From Rugalucina vietnamica (taxonomy: Eukaryota > Mollusca > Bivalvia > Lucinida > Lucinidae): a DNA stretch of 64,000 nt. The stretch is taken from positions 26,173,456 to 26,237,455 of the forward strand of contig OZ024875.1 in the NCBI GenBank assembly GCA_964017185.1. Reading direction: 5' to 3'. Numbering within the stretch: position 1 is the stretch's first letter; every line of letters begins with the position of its first letter. Made by a program: the position numbers and the translations under genes. The notes beneath the pieces are model-generated. The model had not been told where the DNA came from. It was given only the letters and a program-made list of their open reading frames with translations, and searched no databases. This document shows positions 27,201 to 42,200 of the stretch, one piece after another.

Positions 27201-30200
27201 ATATGTTACATTTAGCGCAAACATGTAATGTGGACAATTTTCATATGATCCGATCTTTAAGAGCTGATTTTTTTCTTCTTATTTTAAATGGATGTTAAAT
27301 GTTACTAATTAATACACATGCTTAATCATGGGGCTGTTCAATTACATTAATCTTATCCTTATTTAATTAGCATGTTACAAAATTATAAATTAAGAAATTA
27401 CATTTCATTGAACATCACAATACATGTACTGCGATATTAATCTCAAGAAAAGATTATAAGTTCATAACCCAATCTGTTTTTCTGACATTTATTCATCATT
27501 CACCATGTTTTATTTTGATGCAAACCCTATCTTAGTACTTTTGCAGGCTTGTGCAACCGATAAGAACACATAATATGCAAGATTAATGTTTGTATAAATT
27601 TGTATGAAAGGAAGCTAGTTTGTCTACAAGACGTTTGTCATGATATGACACAACTTACTTTATAAAATCTAATTTTTACCAAGAAAATATTATCTTTAAT
27701 ATTCATTTTTCTGAATGATGTAATGTATGTAACGTACAATATACCTTTAATAGGCTGAATAAGATCCAAAGGAATGTGAATATAGGAAGTGGACTTGCTT
27801 CAACGATGAAACATACTTCATAATCAGCCTAAATGCATATATTTTATAGGAGAGTTTGTTTTGATGTTTATTTTGCAAGCATTTATGTGGGTAACATATG
27901 TAACATATGTAATGCAGTGATGTTGCATTTGACTGAAGGCTAAATGCTTTAAATACTTATGGCATATGACTACAGAATTTTTGTCTGTTTTTATCTCATT
28001 TAAAGATCAAAATCAGATCGTTTGTTGAAAATCAAAGTTATAAAATTTGGGTACAGTAAGCGATATAGGAGGTACTCTAGCTTTCCCTCTAAAAAATAAA
28101 ACATGGAATTGGTATGTTAAAGTAATATACAGTGAACATTTGTCTATATTTTCACTTGTGTCTTTAACAATAAAATACTATTGGTCCAAGAGTGAGAAAT
28201 AATAATATCAGATTCAGTTTGTCACTACGAGACAATTCCACATGGACCTCCATGTCTCACTCCTATATGAGAAGCATAACATATGATTATCAGTTAAACA
28301 AATTTAAACATCCTCTTTTATTTCCTCATTAGAATAATTCAGAGCTTTCAGCATTGATTCAACTGAAGGCAAACTGTATGTCATTTGGACTCACTGCTGT
28401 TTTAGAAATACTTTATATCGTTCTAAACCTAAAGAAAACAGTCAAGTGTGAAAAATAGATGGTAGAAAACCATCACGAATAACATCTTTTTGGCAAAAGT
28501 AAGCAATGGTCAGGAGCTGCTGCAATTAGAACCAAGGTTCAACCTAATATCCCACGTGGAAAACAAGCGAAATAACAAATATTTACTTGTACAAAGAGAA
28601 TGTACAGTTTGACAAGAGAATGGCTATTTCCCAACAGGTGGCCACTCAGTTACATAAATGTAACTACATGTATGCCATTCTGGATTGTCTTAGCACAATG
28701 TATGTCAGAAATGTGCATTATGGTCATAATCTTAAACCTTTTTTGCGATGTTTTGGATCAATTTCAACATTTTGTTAAAATTATGAAAAGTGACATACAT
28801 GTATACAATGTAAAAAATGACAATGTTACCGGCTTTGAATTATCATGAAATTATGCTCATATCAAGAGGATATACATGGCATGTTTTTATGCAAATATGG
28901 TATCTTGACAAAGACTGGAACATATTTATTTTTTAAGTTGAATTTGGTATTTTTTGTAGATTTTCGAGAAAAAAATGAGAAATTTTATAATTATTTAATC
29001 AGGAAATCAATCTAATACTTCTGTAAAATGATTTTACTGTATACGTATAATGCCTGGGATGTTCTCGAGCCAATCCACTTGACAAATCTTAGAAAATTAT
29101 AAAACTTAAATTTTAGGACACACAAAGATGAGGGCAGGTATCATGTCATTGTGGGAGTGAGCCAAGGTTGTCTCCTGAGTCCTATAATTAATTATTTAAT
29201 TCAATATATACATTTTCGTAGCTCATATATGATGACCTACTTATGTGTAAAATTTAAAGAAAATCCATGCGTGGGCACATTTGTAACACCCCCTTTCTGA
29301 ACATTCTAAGATTCCGTTCAGACTGTTTCTCTAGGAGCAGTCTGGTCTAGGACTACAAAATTTCACAAAACTTTCAGTTTCTGTACTATTCACTTAAGAT
29401 GGGAGGAAAACAATTATGATGCAGCAGACAGAATCAGCTACAACTGGTATCTCTCAGAACACAATTATCATTTTCCCAATTTAATCAATATATATAAAGT
29501 AAAACAAATTAAGCTTAATTTCTAAGTAGTGTCACAGTTTATTCAAGAGGGTGAACTGATCAAATATTTATGGTGTAAAGCTTATTTTAGCAGATCATCT
29601 TATGAAGAACATTAAAGGGTAAAAAGCTTAAAAATTAATTTGAACCTATATCCTTTGAACGGAGGACTCGTCTGGAAGCCCAGTCTAATTCGGACCAAAC
29701 ATGTGTAAATTTCATTTTTGAGTATCTGTCAAAGACCCATTTCAAGAATGGTTAGCTGATTTTATAGTTATACAGGGTACTTCTCTGTACAATTTACAGC
29801 CTGGGGTCTAGGGTAAAAGAAGTGCCAACATCTGGGTTAAACCTGGTTCTTACCTCTAGAGTTAATGACAGTGCAATGTCTAGTTCTAGGGTAAAAACAG
29901 TACTACATCCAGTTTGGACAAGCCTGATTCTTCTAGTTTGGGCTTATCTGGTTCTTACCTCTAGGGTAAAAGACATTCTAACATGTAGTTTGGACATATC
30001 TGGTTCTTACCTCTAGGGTAAAAGACAGTACCACATCTAGTTTGGACAAGCCTGGTTCATTGTCTTCTGATATATCTATCTTGGATAAGGATGTGTGCTG
30101 GGGTCTGAAATACAAATACACATCCTATATATATATAAAAATACAATGTGCATCAGATTTATGTCAAAGTCAACAATTTTTTCTAGTCAAGTTAAGGTGG

Positions 30201-33200
30201 TGGGATGAAGCCACAAAGCCTTCTGAATACATATAAACCAGTGATACATGGAGAGCAGATGTGTATTACTAAGGGAAACAACCCAACACATATAAGTTGA
30301 GCACCCAGGACCTCTGGATTCACAACAAAATCTGAATTTGTGTATCTAACTGGATTCTTCAGAAATCTATCAGTATATTTTGAGGCTTAAATGCTGTTTA
30401 CAGTTTAAAACCTTCAAAAGTAAACTACCTAGAGAAATGGACCTATCAGGCAAAATAATGTTTTCTTCATTAGATCATTCATTGCATTCTTTCAAGGTTC
30501 TCAATCTAGAAGTGGCAATTTGCATTCTTCCTCGGCTCCTGTCCTTGAAGGCAAGGCAATTTATATGCAAACTGTGCATTAAATTCACTAGTCTAAACCA
30601 GCCTCAATTTGCATCATCTTTGTTCAATGAAACTTTGCTAATAACTCTTTACATGCCAAACCTAATAATACCTGAATTTAAAAGAACAATCTAGATCTAG
30701 ATGCAACAGCACGAAATGTGGTTGGATTCATAGTGTTTATACTAACATTATAAGTCTTTGAATTTTTAATATCATTTCTTTTTTTTTTTTTTTTTTTTTC
30801 CAGACATAATTTTGTGTCTGCCTTCCCTGTGCTTAACTCATTTAAGCCTGGCGTCCCTTTTATGGGACATAGGCAAAATAGCCCCAGATGTGACACCGCA
30901 GAACGCGGCGTCCCATCTGGGGCTATTCTGTTTGCTTGGAGGAATTTCATCGAAAAATGAGATAAAAATTTAAAATCACTCCTAACACCCCTAAAAATGA
31001 AAGTGGACTCGTCCAATTGATAATGATGGTAGAATCCATTCGTCAAATATGGGTTAATATGGGTCAGACATTTCTTCTCATCCTGCAATTTAAACCCTCT
31101 TCATCCACAGTTTATTGATAAAAGCAATCATGACTTCCGATCATAAAAAGCATAAGAATATCATATTCTATATTATAGTGGAAAACCAGACATTAAACGC
31201 CATGTGCTGAAGTCGTGAAATGCATTTTTGGACAAGTAAATCATGGAAATGTTCTAAATGTAATTCAGCTTTTCAAAATAAAGTTTCCTTCAGCATTAAC
31301 ATGGTATCAAAAATAAAACAATACCAAAATTAAGTGATACTGTAATAATTTTATGAAGCAGGGTACAAGTCACAGGGCCTGTTATTTGTTTGGTAAGGTA
31401 TCTTATTTGTTGTAAAAAATAATGTCCCCTGAATAACCTATAAAGGTTCAAACTTTCATTTTTATGCAAACAGCACAATTTTTATGGCAGTCAATCTACA
31501 TTTGAATACAGACAGCTAAAACACCAAGTATCTTGGAATAAAATCCAACTCCCTTATGTATACATAAGAAATATTTTACTTTTCTTCAGAAAAACAAATT
31601 AATGTTTTCACCATTGATTTTTTTTTGTGGAAAAAGAAAGAAAATAACAAAGATTTCAAGGCCTGTCGTTGCAGTTCAAACAAATTCTGTTCATTTTAAA
31701 ACTCAATGCCTTTAATAGGTGAACATCTTGTTTCAACAAGATCAAACAAGTAAATTCTGCAGTCATATTACATGTAATTTGATGCTTTGATGCTGTATAT
31801 TTTTTTGTGAGCATCCTTAGGACTCTTTGGCATGTTTAGGTCATACTAGTTGTGGATTACCTAAGACATGAATTTTAATTCTGGTGGCTTTTCTGAAATG
31901 ACCATTTCCTTTCTCACTGTATATTTGCAACTTGTGTTCAAAATTAAAAACCATAAAAAAGAGAGAGAAAAATGGTTATACTGTAACATGCATGTATTGT
32001 ACTTTTCTTGAATGATTACAGAACATCAATTTCGTTGTTCCAATGAGCACTTATCTTGAAGCAGTAAATAAATTTCATTGAAATGAAGAAAAAAATAATG
32101 TGCTTCTGGGATGGGCCATGTGACTCAAGACAGACTTAATTTGACTTTACGCCTACTAGTCAAATAAAAGAAATAATAGAAGCAAAAAAGAAGCTTTATA
32201 TCTCATTGTTTCCCCTATATTTTGGACAAACTTTGTTCTATTCCATTTACAGTATCTTGAAGAAAATCCGAATGAAACGAAGAGTTTGGATTTTAGAGAC
32301 ATATATTTGACAGTCCTAGACTGGCCTATTCTTTTATGGACATAACAACACATGTATTGTAAACATTTATGAAATACATGTGTACTCATTGATATTTTTT
32401 TATTTCTCATCATACACATTGCCAAGTGTCTGGTTGTGTCTGGCCATTTTATTGAGCTTTCAAAATTTCCATTTCGGAATATATGAGCCGCCTCCTGGGA
32501 AAACCAACAATGTGGTTTCCGAACAGGTCTGACACAAACCGACCTGTACAAGCACAGAAAAGAGCTAGAAGCTTGAAATTTCGGATTTGAGTAGAAGAGG
32601 AATTGTACTATCCGAGTAGCGAAAACAAAGGCGCTGATCAGCTTCGCGGTTACCGCGAAGCTGATCTGCGTCTTTGTTTTCGCCTATGCAGATTGTTGGT
32701 TTTCCCACGAGGCGGCTCATATATTTGGAAACTTTGTTTTATGGCTAGGCATTAATGGAGCCTTATAACACAGTTTCCATCCATATATTATTATTAACTG
32801 CAAAGCAGTCCATGATGGATGCAATAATAATTAAACAGGTTTGAAAACCTTTATGAGGCATCATCACCACTTGCATCAATAGAATGGGTCCAGAGCTAGC
32901 AAGATTTTGATTGCCAGAATCAGAATAGAACCAGATCCAGTCAAGGTCCTAATTATAATCCATCATTTTGAATACGCATCCAAGAGGCATGAAGTTCTAG
33001 GTCCATGCACATATATGTACCAGTTATCAAGAGACAACCAAGGTGACTAACAACAACCCATTAAGTGACAACAGAGATCATTCTGGTCCTTGTTAAGTCA
33101 ATCCCGTACAGGTACAGCAGTACAACCTCATTATAACTCTATCTTTGGGGTCAATAGAATGTTAAGTCGCTCCCGTACAGGTACAGCAGTACAACCTCAT

Positions 33201-36200
33201 TATAACGCTATCTTTGGGGTCAATAGAATGTCAAGTCACTCCCGTACAGGTACAGCAGTACAACCTCATTATAACGCTATCTTTGGGGTCAATAGAATGT
33301 CAAGTCGCTCCCGTACAGGTACAGCAGTACAACCTCATTATAACGCTATCTTTGGGGTCAATAGAATGTTAAGTCACTCCCGTACAGGTACAGCAGTACA
33401 ACCTCATTATAACGCTATCTTTGGGGTCAATAGAATGTCAAGTCACTCCCGTACAGGTACAGCAGTACAACCTCATAATAACGCTATCTTTGGGGTCAAT
33501 AGAATGTCAAGTCACTCCCGTACAGGTACAGCAGTACAACCTCATAATAACGCTATCTTTGGGGTCAATAGAATGTTAAGTCGCTCCCGTACAGGTACAG
33601 CAGTACAACCTCATTATAACGCTATCTTTGGGGTCAATAGAATGTTAAGTCGCTCCCGTACAGGTACAGCAGTACAACCTCATTATAACGCTATCTTTGG
33701 GGTCAATAGAATGTCAAGTCACTCCCGTACAGGTACAGCAGTACAACCTCATAATAACGCTATCTTTGGGGTCAATAGAATGTTAAGTCACTCCTGTACA
33801 GGTACAGCAGTACAACCTCATTATAACGCTATCTTTGGGGTCAATAGAATGTTAAGTCACTCCCGTACAGGTACAGCAGTACAACCTCATAATAACGCTA
33901 TCTTTGGGGTCAATAGAATGTTAAGTCACTCCCGTACAGGTACAGCAGTACAACCTCATTATAACGCTATCTTTGGGGTCAATAGAATGTTAAGTCGCTC
34001 CCGTACAGGTACAGCAGTACAACCTCATTATAACGCTATCTTTGGGGTCAATAGAATGTTAAGTCGCTCTCGTACAGGTACAGCAGTACAACCTCATTAT
34101 AACGCTATCTTTGGGGTCAATAGAATGTTAAGTCGCTCCCGTACAGGTACAGCAGTACAACCTCATTATAACGCTATCTTTGGGGTCAATAGAATGTTAA
34201 GTCGCTCCCGTACAGGTACAGCAGTACAACCTCATTATAACGCTATCTTTGGGGTCAATAGAATGTCAAGTCACTCCCGTACAGGTACAGCAGTACAACC
34301 TCATTATAACGCTATCTTTGGGGTCAATAGAATATTAAGTCACTCCCGTACAGGTACAGCAGTACAACCTCATTATAACGCTATCTTTGGGGTCAATAGA
34401 ATGTTAAGTCGCTCCCGTACAGGTACAGCAGTACAACCTCATTATAACGCTATCTTTGGGGTCAATAGAATGTCAAGTCACTCCCGTACAGGTACAGCAG
34501 TACAACCTCATTATAACGCTATCTTTGGGGTCAATAGAATGTCAAGTCACTCCCGTACAGGTACAGCAGTACAACCTCATTATAACGCTATCTTTGGGGT
34601 CAATAGAATGTCAAGTCGCTACCGTACAGGTACAGCAGTACAACCTCATTATAACGCTATCTTTGGGGTCAATAGAATGTTAAGTCGCTCCCGTACAGGT
34701 ACAGCAGTACAACCTCATAATAACGCTATCTTTGGGGTCAATAGAATGTTAAGTCACTCCCGTACAGGTACAGCAGTACAACCTCATAATAACGCTATCT
34801 TTGGGGTCAATAGAATGTTAAGTCACTCCCATACAGGTACAGCAGTACAACCTCATTATAACGCTATCTTTGGGGTCAATAGAATGTTAAGTCGCTCCCG
34901 TACAGGTACAGCAGTACAACCTCATTATAACGCTATCTTTGGGGTCAATAGAATGTCAAGTCACTCCCGTACAGGTACAGCAGTACAACCTCATTATAAC
35001 GCTATCTTTGGGGTCAATAGAATGTTAAGTCGCTACCGTACAGGTACAGCAGTACAACCTCATTATAACGCTATCTTTGGGGTCAATAGAATGTTAAGTC
35101 GCTCCCGTACAGGTACAGCAGTACAAACTCATTATAACGCTATCTTTGGGGTCAATAGAAGAAGACTGTGTTATAAGTGAAACTGTATTATCATGAGGTT
35201 ACTTACTAGACATGTAGCAAAATGATCGATTTGGTAGTCGCGTTAAAAAGAAAACTGCATTATAGTGAGGCACTAATAATGAGGTTGAAATGTTGACTAC
35301 CTTAACTTCATCTGTGTTGGTTGTACTCAGTGGTGCTGGCTGTCTCTGGATAACCAGTGAGATGCATGCGTCACATAGCTATCACAGAGACTTGAAGTAC
35401 ACAAAAATCAATGGCCCAAACTCCTATATAATCTGGCATTGTCACATACGATGGTCTAATTCATCAAAAACAGAAGATGCATAGTGTCTCTAGGTGCTCT
35501 TTGACTCCGAGATTGTAAATTGGCAGGATATTATACTGTCTATGACTATAGAATTCTATTATAATAATGACACTTTAATAGTTCAAAATGCTTAGCCAAA
35601 AAGTAATGAAAATTTTGAGAGAAATTATAAAACGTAATTAACGAATACTAATTCTAGGAGTCAGACCCAAAGTTTTGTTTTTTATTCTCAAAAGCGAATC
35701 CACTTTCTTACACATTTCCCAAATGATGTTTTTGTTTTTTTTTTTCTTCTTTATGAACACTCCTGACAAAGTGGTGATGCAGGGTTACCTCAATATAACA
35801 ACCTTAGTAATAGTAGTAGTGTATAGGCTCTAAAATTTTATCTAGCCCTTAACAATTCAATGGTTCCTCATATGTCAAACATTGTAGTCTTTTCTTAGAA
35901 TAGGATTCTAGTACATAGGAAAGTGTCTCTTTCAACGCATACAAACATCGCATAAATTCATGGAAAGATAAGTTAACTATTGCAAAATACCCAATCCTTC
36001 TGAATCAGACATTTTTTCTGGTTCCATTGGTTTCATAACAAAAGCGCCAATAATTATTAATTGGTGATCAATGTTCACTATAATTAGATATTGGCACATG
36101 ATAAATCATTTAGTAGTGCCTATAGCTATTTTCCCAGTCAGATTATAGGACAAGTTTTCCTGTCACAACTGATATGGTTTATGTTTTACCTATGCCACTG

Positions 36201-39200
36201 CCTGGAGTGGGGCTAAATCGTTCAGGATCTATAATGGGAATGACAATGATCGCAAGACATTCATAGATGTTTGTACACTTTTGAGGGCTTGCAATCACTT
36301 TGCTGAAATATATACTGTAAAACAATTTACTTTTGCGATCAATTCATTTTCGCAAAAATAAACTGATGTGTCAGTGTGTGAAAATAAATTGCTGTGAAAA
36401 TAACATGGAGACATTAAAATCACGAAAATTTAAAAGCAGTGAAAGTTGGGTAACAGTAACAAGCCACAATTGCATAATATTGTGGTCATCAACTGTGGTA
36501 AAAGCTCTTCCTCACTAATTATTAGCTGAATATAAGCCTCAGACTTGCTGTATAAGCATTAATGAATTGAAAATTATGTTATTGTAAACATTTTCTTTAG
36601 TTCCCATCTGAGACACACACCTCTCAGACTAATAACAATGTTCAACATTTTCTTTCCTCCTATAAAGATAGATTTTTATCATCCTGAAAATGTGCTGTAA
36701 AATAACGGACAGAACTCAGACAGGCTGTTACAGACATCTATATTGCTATATATGGGTCTAACAAAAATAATTCTTCCGCAAACCAATTTTTTCAATCCCA
36801 ACTTTCAGACAAACTTTTCAAATTGAAAAGGAGAAGTCCATTATTCACGATTCCCTTATGATCCATTGAACATAAAGCTGAGAACAAATCTAGCAATGTT
36901 TGCTACTCGCAAAGACTCAGATCTGCCTGGGCATCTCACTAGTCTGATATTATAAGAGCCTCTACTGTGCTCAGTTAAAATCTCAGGATTTTCCTGCAGT
37001 CAAATCAAACTGATGCATGTCCTGGTCTTAATTTGCTGCTCAAAATTTTCCAAGAATAAGCTGGACAGATAAGTTTTCACACAAGCTGGCCCATAGAAGC
37101 ACAGTAGACTAAGATCAGTGTCTGTCTGAGAACATGGGTAGAAGTCTATTTGGATGCTGTCCTCTTAGTAACACAGCCATATTTACATTGCATGCCCCTT
37201 CAAACAATCTTAATGCCATTCTCTAAGGACCTATACCCTGTACTTTGCTGTCCTTAACCATTTCCCTAGACATAAGTATTTGACAGCTGACTTTGTTGGC
37301 TGTCACGAAACTGACCATTATGGCTTCATCTTTGATGTCATAAAGAGTGGAAAGTCTACAGTTTTCTAGTCCAATTTTTGCAGCCAAATGGAATTAAACA
37401 TACAGATTCTGAGAGCAGTTTCATTCCTATATATATGAGCCGCCTCGTGGGAAAACCAACAATGTGGTTTCCGAACAGGTCCGACACAAACCGGTCTGTA
37501 CAAGCACAGTAAAGAGCTAGAAGCTTGAAATTTCGGAATCAAGTAGAAGAGAAATTGTACTATCCGAGTAGCGAAAACAAAGTCGCTGATCAGCTTCGCG
37601 GTTACTGATCTGCGTCTTTGTTTTCGCCTATAGAGATTGTTTGTTTTCCCATGAGGCGGCTCATATTCAGTTTATTCCTACTTTCTGTATCATATCAAAA
37701 TTAAATTGCTTCCAGTGTTGAATCCCTCATCACCCAGAGTCTGACATTTTATCATGCATCCCCTAACATGTCTATAGTGATCTCACCTTGGGTTTCTCCT
37801 GAGTCTCTGAGCTAGCCGTGAGTCAGAACTTCCCTTTGACACTGGCAAACTCTCTAGGTTAGCCATGAGTAGGTTGATAGAGGACTTCAGCTCATCCATA
37901 AACATTGACTCCATCTCCTTCACCACAAACTTTGGGTGTTTCCGCATCTGTAAACAGAAGACAAGCTGTGGGAGATTTTAAAAAGATTTTAACCAATATA
38001 AACATCAATTCACAAGTATGATATCTGGAATATGAATTTTGCCGCCTCAATTCAAAGGAATGAAATTTGATCATTTAAAAAGCCTCAATCCAAAAGAATA
38101 AAATTTGAGTCTCAGTTCAAAGTATAAAATCTATATATGGATTCTGCAGCCTCACTTCAAAAGAATGAAATCTGCAGCCTCACTTCAAAAGAATGAAATC
38201 AAGATTATGGATTCTGCAGCCTTACTTCAGTTTTAATTTTTTATTCAGTAGAATAAAATCATGATAGCCTCACTTCAAAAGAATAAAATCAAGATTATGG
38301 ATTCTGCAGCCTCACTTCAGTTTTAATTCTTTAATTTTTTATTCCGTAGAATGAAATCATGATTATGGATTCTGCAGCCTCACTTCAAAAGAATGAAATC
38401 CACTTTAAAAGGAAGAAATCAAGATTACAGATTCTGCAGCCTCATTTCAATAGAAAGAAGTTTGGAGTAATGATTCTGCAACCTCAATTCAAAATAATGA
38501 AATCCTGAGTGCAGATTCTGTGGCCTGGGTGGTATAGAAGAAGGTAATTATTGTATATAAAAGTTGCTGATTTAACTGCACAGTTAGTAATCATGCTTTA
38601 GCCAGACAGACTTGATCATGATATATTGCTCTTGTCCTGTTCATAAATATTTTAAACATAGTCATATACATAATTATATATAATACACTGTATACATATT
38701 AAGCATAACTGCAAAGAGAACCTGATATTCTGGGTTTTACATTGGTTGAAGTTAAGTAAGTACCAACTAAGCAAGCTTAACATCTGACACAAGTTACAAT
38801 CTAAGCAGTAAAGGTACTATCAGGGTTTGTACATTTCTTTCCTGAATGTTCACGACCATTTAGGAATACTGTATCTAGACGATTTAGGAAAGAGATGTTA
38901 AGAGATCTAAATGTTCATGACCATTTAATAGGAATACTGTATCTAGAGTTGTGTAAGAGGAAGAAAACTGCACAACAGCAACTGTCTCCTGAATCACAGG
39001 ACATTAGATGAGAGTGGTCAGGACTCAGGAGAAGGGTGTCTCTTCATCAGAAAGTTTAGTTTCACAAGATGGCTACATCCCTTATTTTTTTCAGTTTGAA
39101 ATAAATAAAACTGATCAGCAGTAAGACAGAGCCCCAAATCTGAAACTAACTATGTCTTCTGCATATGCATAACTATGTCTTCTGCATATGCATAAATAGT

Positions 39201-42200
39201 GTTTCCTATGAGCTAGCTCAGGCAATGATGGAATAATGGCCCATCAATAACCTAATAATGCTTATCTGCCATTATCTAAATGAGCATATAAAGATGCAAG
39301 ATATCAGACACATAGTGGGAAAACCTAGCTTCTTTTTGAAGCATTAGAGGATAACCAAATCTTAATTTGAGGATGCATATCATCCGATATTATTTGTTTA
39401 CAAATTTAGTTTTAGGGGGACACATTAGCAGAACTGTAAAACATGATTTCCTGTATATACAGCCACATACATCCCTATATGGTAATGTCTTTTCTTTTTT
39501 AATTTTAAGCATTGTAAATGCAGTTCTTTAAAATGAACACAAGCTTGATGAATGCCCAATGAAAAGCATCATTATTTATGACTTCAGGTTTCAAATGTCC
39601 TATACCTCACCAATTACATTTTTGCAAGTGCATTAAAATAATCTGTTCAGTGCATTACTTTTGTGATTCTTCACTCCAAGGCTGTGTGTCATAGTGAAAG
39701 ACTTAACAAGTCAAAGGATTGCAGCATAAATTGCAAAAACAAAGGCTCCATTACACATTGCAGCTGATCTGCACTTTTTTCTCTTAAATTGCCTAAAAGT
39801 GTTTTAATATTTATAGATTTCAATTTTGCATCATAAAGCCATTACAATTCTTTCACCTTAACCAAATTTCAAGACTGGTCCAAGACTATGGTAATACTTT
39901 GACATTCACAGACTACATTTGCTGCAATTATTAGAGTTTCCTACTGATTAGATGCAGACTTAATTCTGCAGCACACACAGTCTCTAAAATTACCGACAGA
40001 CAGAAAAAACTGGATGATTGGCGAAAAAAAGTCACTAGAGACAAATTACGAAGCTACTTCAGCTTTTTCAATTTGCTGTATTTTGTCCATCTTAGACATT
40101 ACTCGCAAGCTTCAAAGTTCGCCTATGGACATTTTAAAGTATGATGACCCTGTCATTACAGAACCAGAGGAACACTGGTCCTGAGAATGCTCACCTGAGA
40201 TTTGGCCTTTGAAAAATGACCTTTGACCAAAATGACCTAACCTTGAATACATGAACTAACATAACTTCATTAACTCTATAAGTTGTCTGTACCTACCTAC
40301 TTTAAGGTCACAAGAAACATTCTGTAAAATCTAATTTTCACTTTTGTCCATTAAAATGCTATGTAGCCAAATTTGACCATGCTGTAAAATAGGTCAAGGT
40401 AACCCAAAGTCATTTTACAAACTATGGTGGGACAGATTCCCTAATGCTACATATAAATTAAATCAGTCTGTCGGTTTAAGAGGAGATTTTTTAGGGCTTT
40501 TACCATATATGGGCATGGCTGCTATTTTGGTCATGTGACCTGGATCATTTATACAAACTTTGGTTCTTCCTTCCTAAGAATAATCCACATGAAGTTTGGC
40601 TTTGATTCGTCAAGTGGTTTCTTAGAAAATAAAGTTTTAAATTTAACATGTTAATGACCTTTGGTCACGGTCAAGAAATTACCTTGACCTTGAATACTTC
40701 ATAACTTCATTAACTCAATAAATAGTCAGTATCTACCTTCTTTCAGGTCAAGGCTATAAAACTTCCTGGAAAAAAACAACAACACCGTTTTCACTTTTTT
40801 CCATTTAAAGGTCCATGTTACCAAATTTGACCTTGCCGTAAAATAGGTCAAGATCAAACATAGGTCATGATTTATATAAACTATGATGCCAGAGTTTCTC
40901 ATGCTACATACCAAGTTAGGTTTTTTACCATATATGGGCATGATGGCCATCTTGGTCGTGTGAACTGGACCATTTTTTTAAAAAAAAAAAATGGTTACCC
41001 CTTCCCAAGGATGCTCCGCATAAAGTTTGGCTTTGATTGGTCAAGTGATTTCTGGAAAAATTAAGTTTTAAATTTAATACATGTATGCAAATGAAAGTTG
41101 GCCAAGGTCAAAAAATAAAAATGTCCTTGACCTTGAATACTCACATAACTTCATTAATTCAATGACTTGTATCTAACTACTTTCAGTCACAGGCTACATA
41201 ACTTCCTAAAAAAAAAAAAAAAAAAATCAAAAAAAAAAAAAATCTCTATTTTTCATTAAAAAGCCTCTATAAGTCTATGTGACCAAATTTGACCTTGCTG
41301 TACAATAGGTCAAGGTCAAAGTTTCAAACCAAGGTAATTAAATTATTTATACATACATACCAAGTTTTGTTGAAATTGGTCCACTGATTTCAGAGAAGAA
41401 GATTTTTTAAAGGTTTTTAACCATATATGGGCATGGCAGCCATCTTGGTCATGTGACCTGGACCATTTATACAAACTTTGGTTCCCCCTTTTATCATATG
41501 ACGCCGCTGTTTTCCAGTGGATAACATCATGTCATAAAAATCGTATGACCACACGTGTAATAACACTTTTGCGGGAATACGTAACGTCATTGACGACGTC
41601 CGTAACAACAATGTAAATTTTCATTGGAAATATGTCAACTTTAAAAGCGATAAAAACCTATTTTAGAAGTCATATATTCATATGATAAAACGAATCTTAC
41701 ACTCGTGGTCATTTCATATGAATTTTATTAAACTCGCCGGAGGCTCGTTTAATAAATTTCATATGAAATGACCACTCGTGTAAGATCCTCTATATATTAG
41801 GATGCTCTACATGAAGTTTGGCTTTGATTGGCCCAACAGTTTCAGAGGTGATGTTTGAAAATTGTCATACCTGGTTAACTGCAAACTGACCACTTGGTGG
41901 TCAACATAAAATAAGTTGAATTATATCCGGTGGTCATTTTGAGCGTTTCCTGTTATTAGTTTTCGAAAGATTCACTGAGGTAAAAGATAAGATCTTGCAA
42001 GGGCACAATCAAGGCCTGTATTTTTCAAGATTCTACTTTTGTTTTCACCACAGATCAGACAGGACACAAGTGATTTCAGTGAAACGGTTTATTTTATTCA
42101 ACTACCACTTTGGGTAGACATTCAACAGCAAAAAACGGATAGCCTGACATTCTTTGATTTTTAAAATAAGCTATTGATAAAAAATTATCTTACCTTTCAC

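Noticed and set aside
33090-35180. 696-codon open reading frame as a protein gene
   Set aside because: It is a by-product of a 69-bp tandem repeat in an intron; no non-repetitive coding flank, no start context, antisense to CADPS.
35301-35343. Possible 43-nt exon ([14 protein letters not shown]) between exons 3 and 4, donor AAG|GTAGTC
   Set aside because: The acceptor has no pyrimidine tract, and including it breaks the phase with the strong exon 4 acceptor at 30105. Exon 3 joins exon 4 in frame without it.
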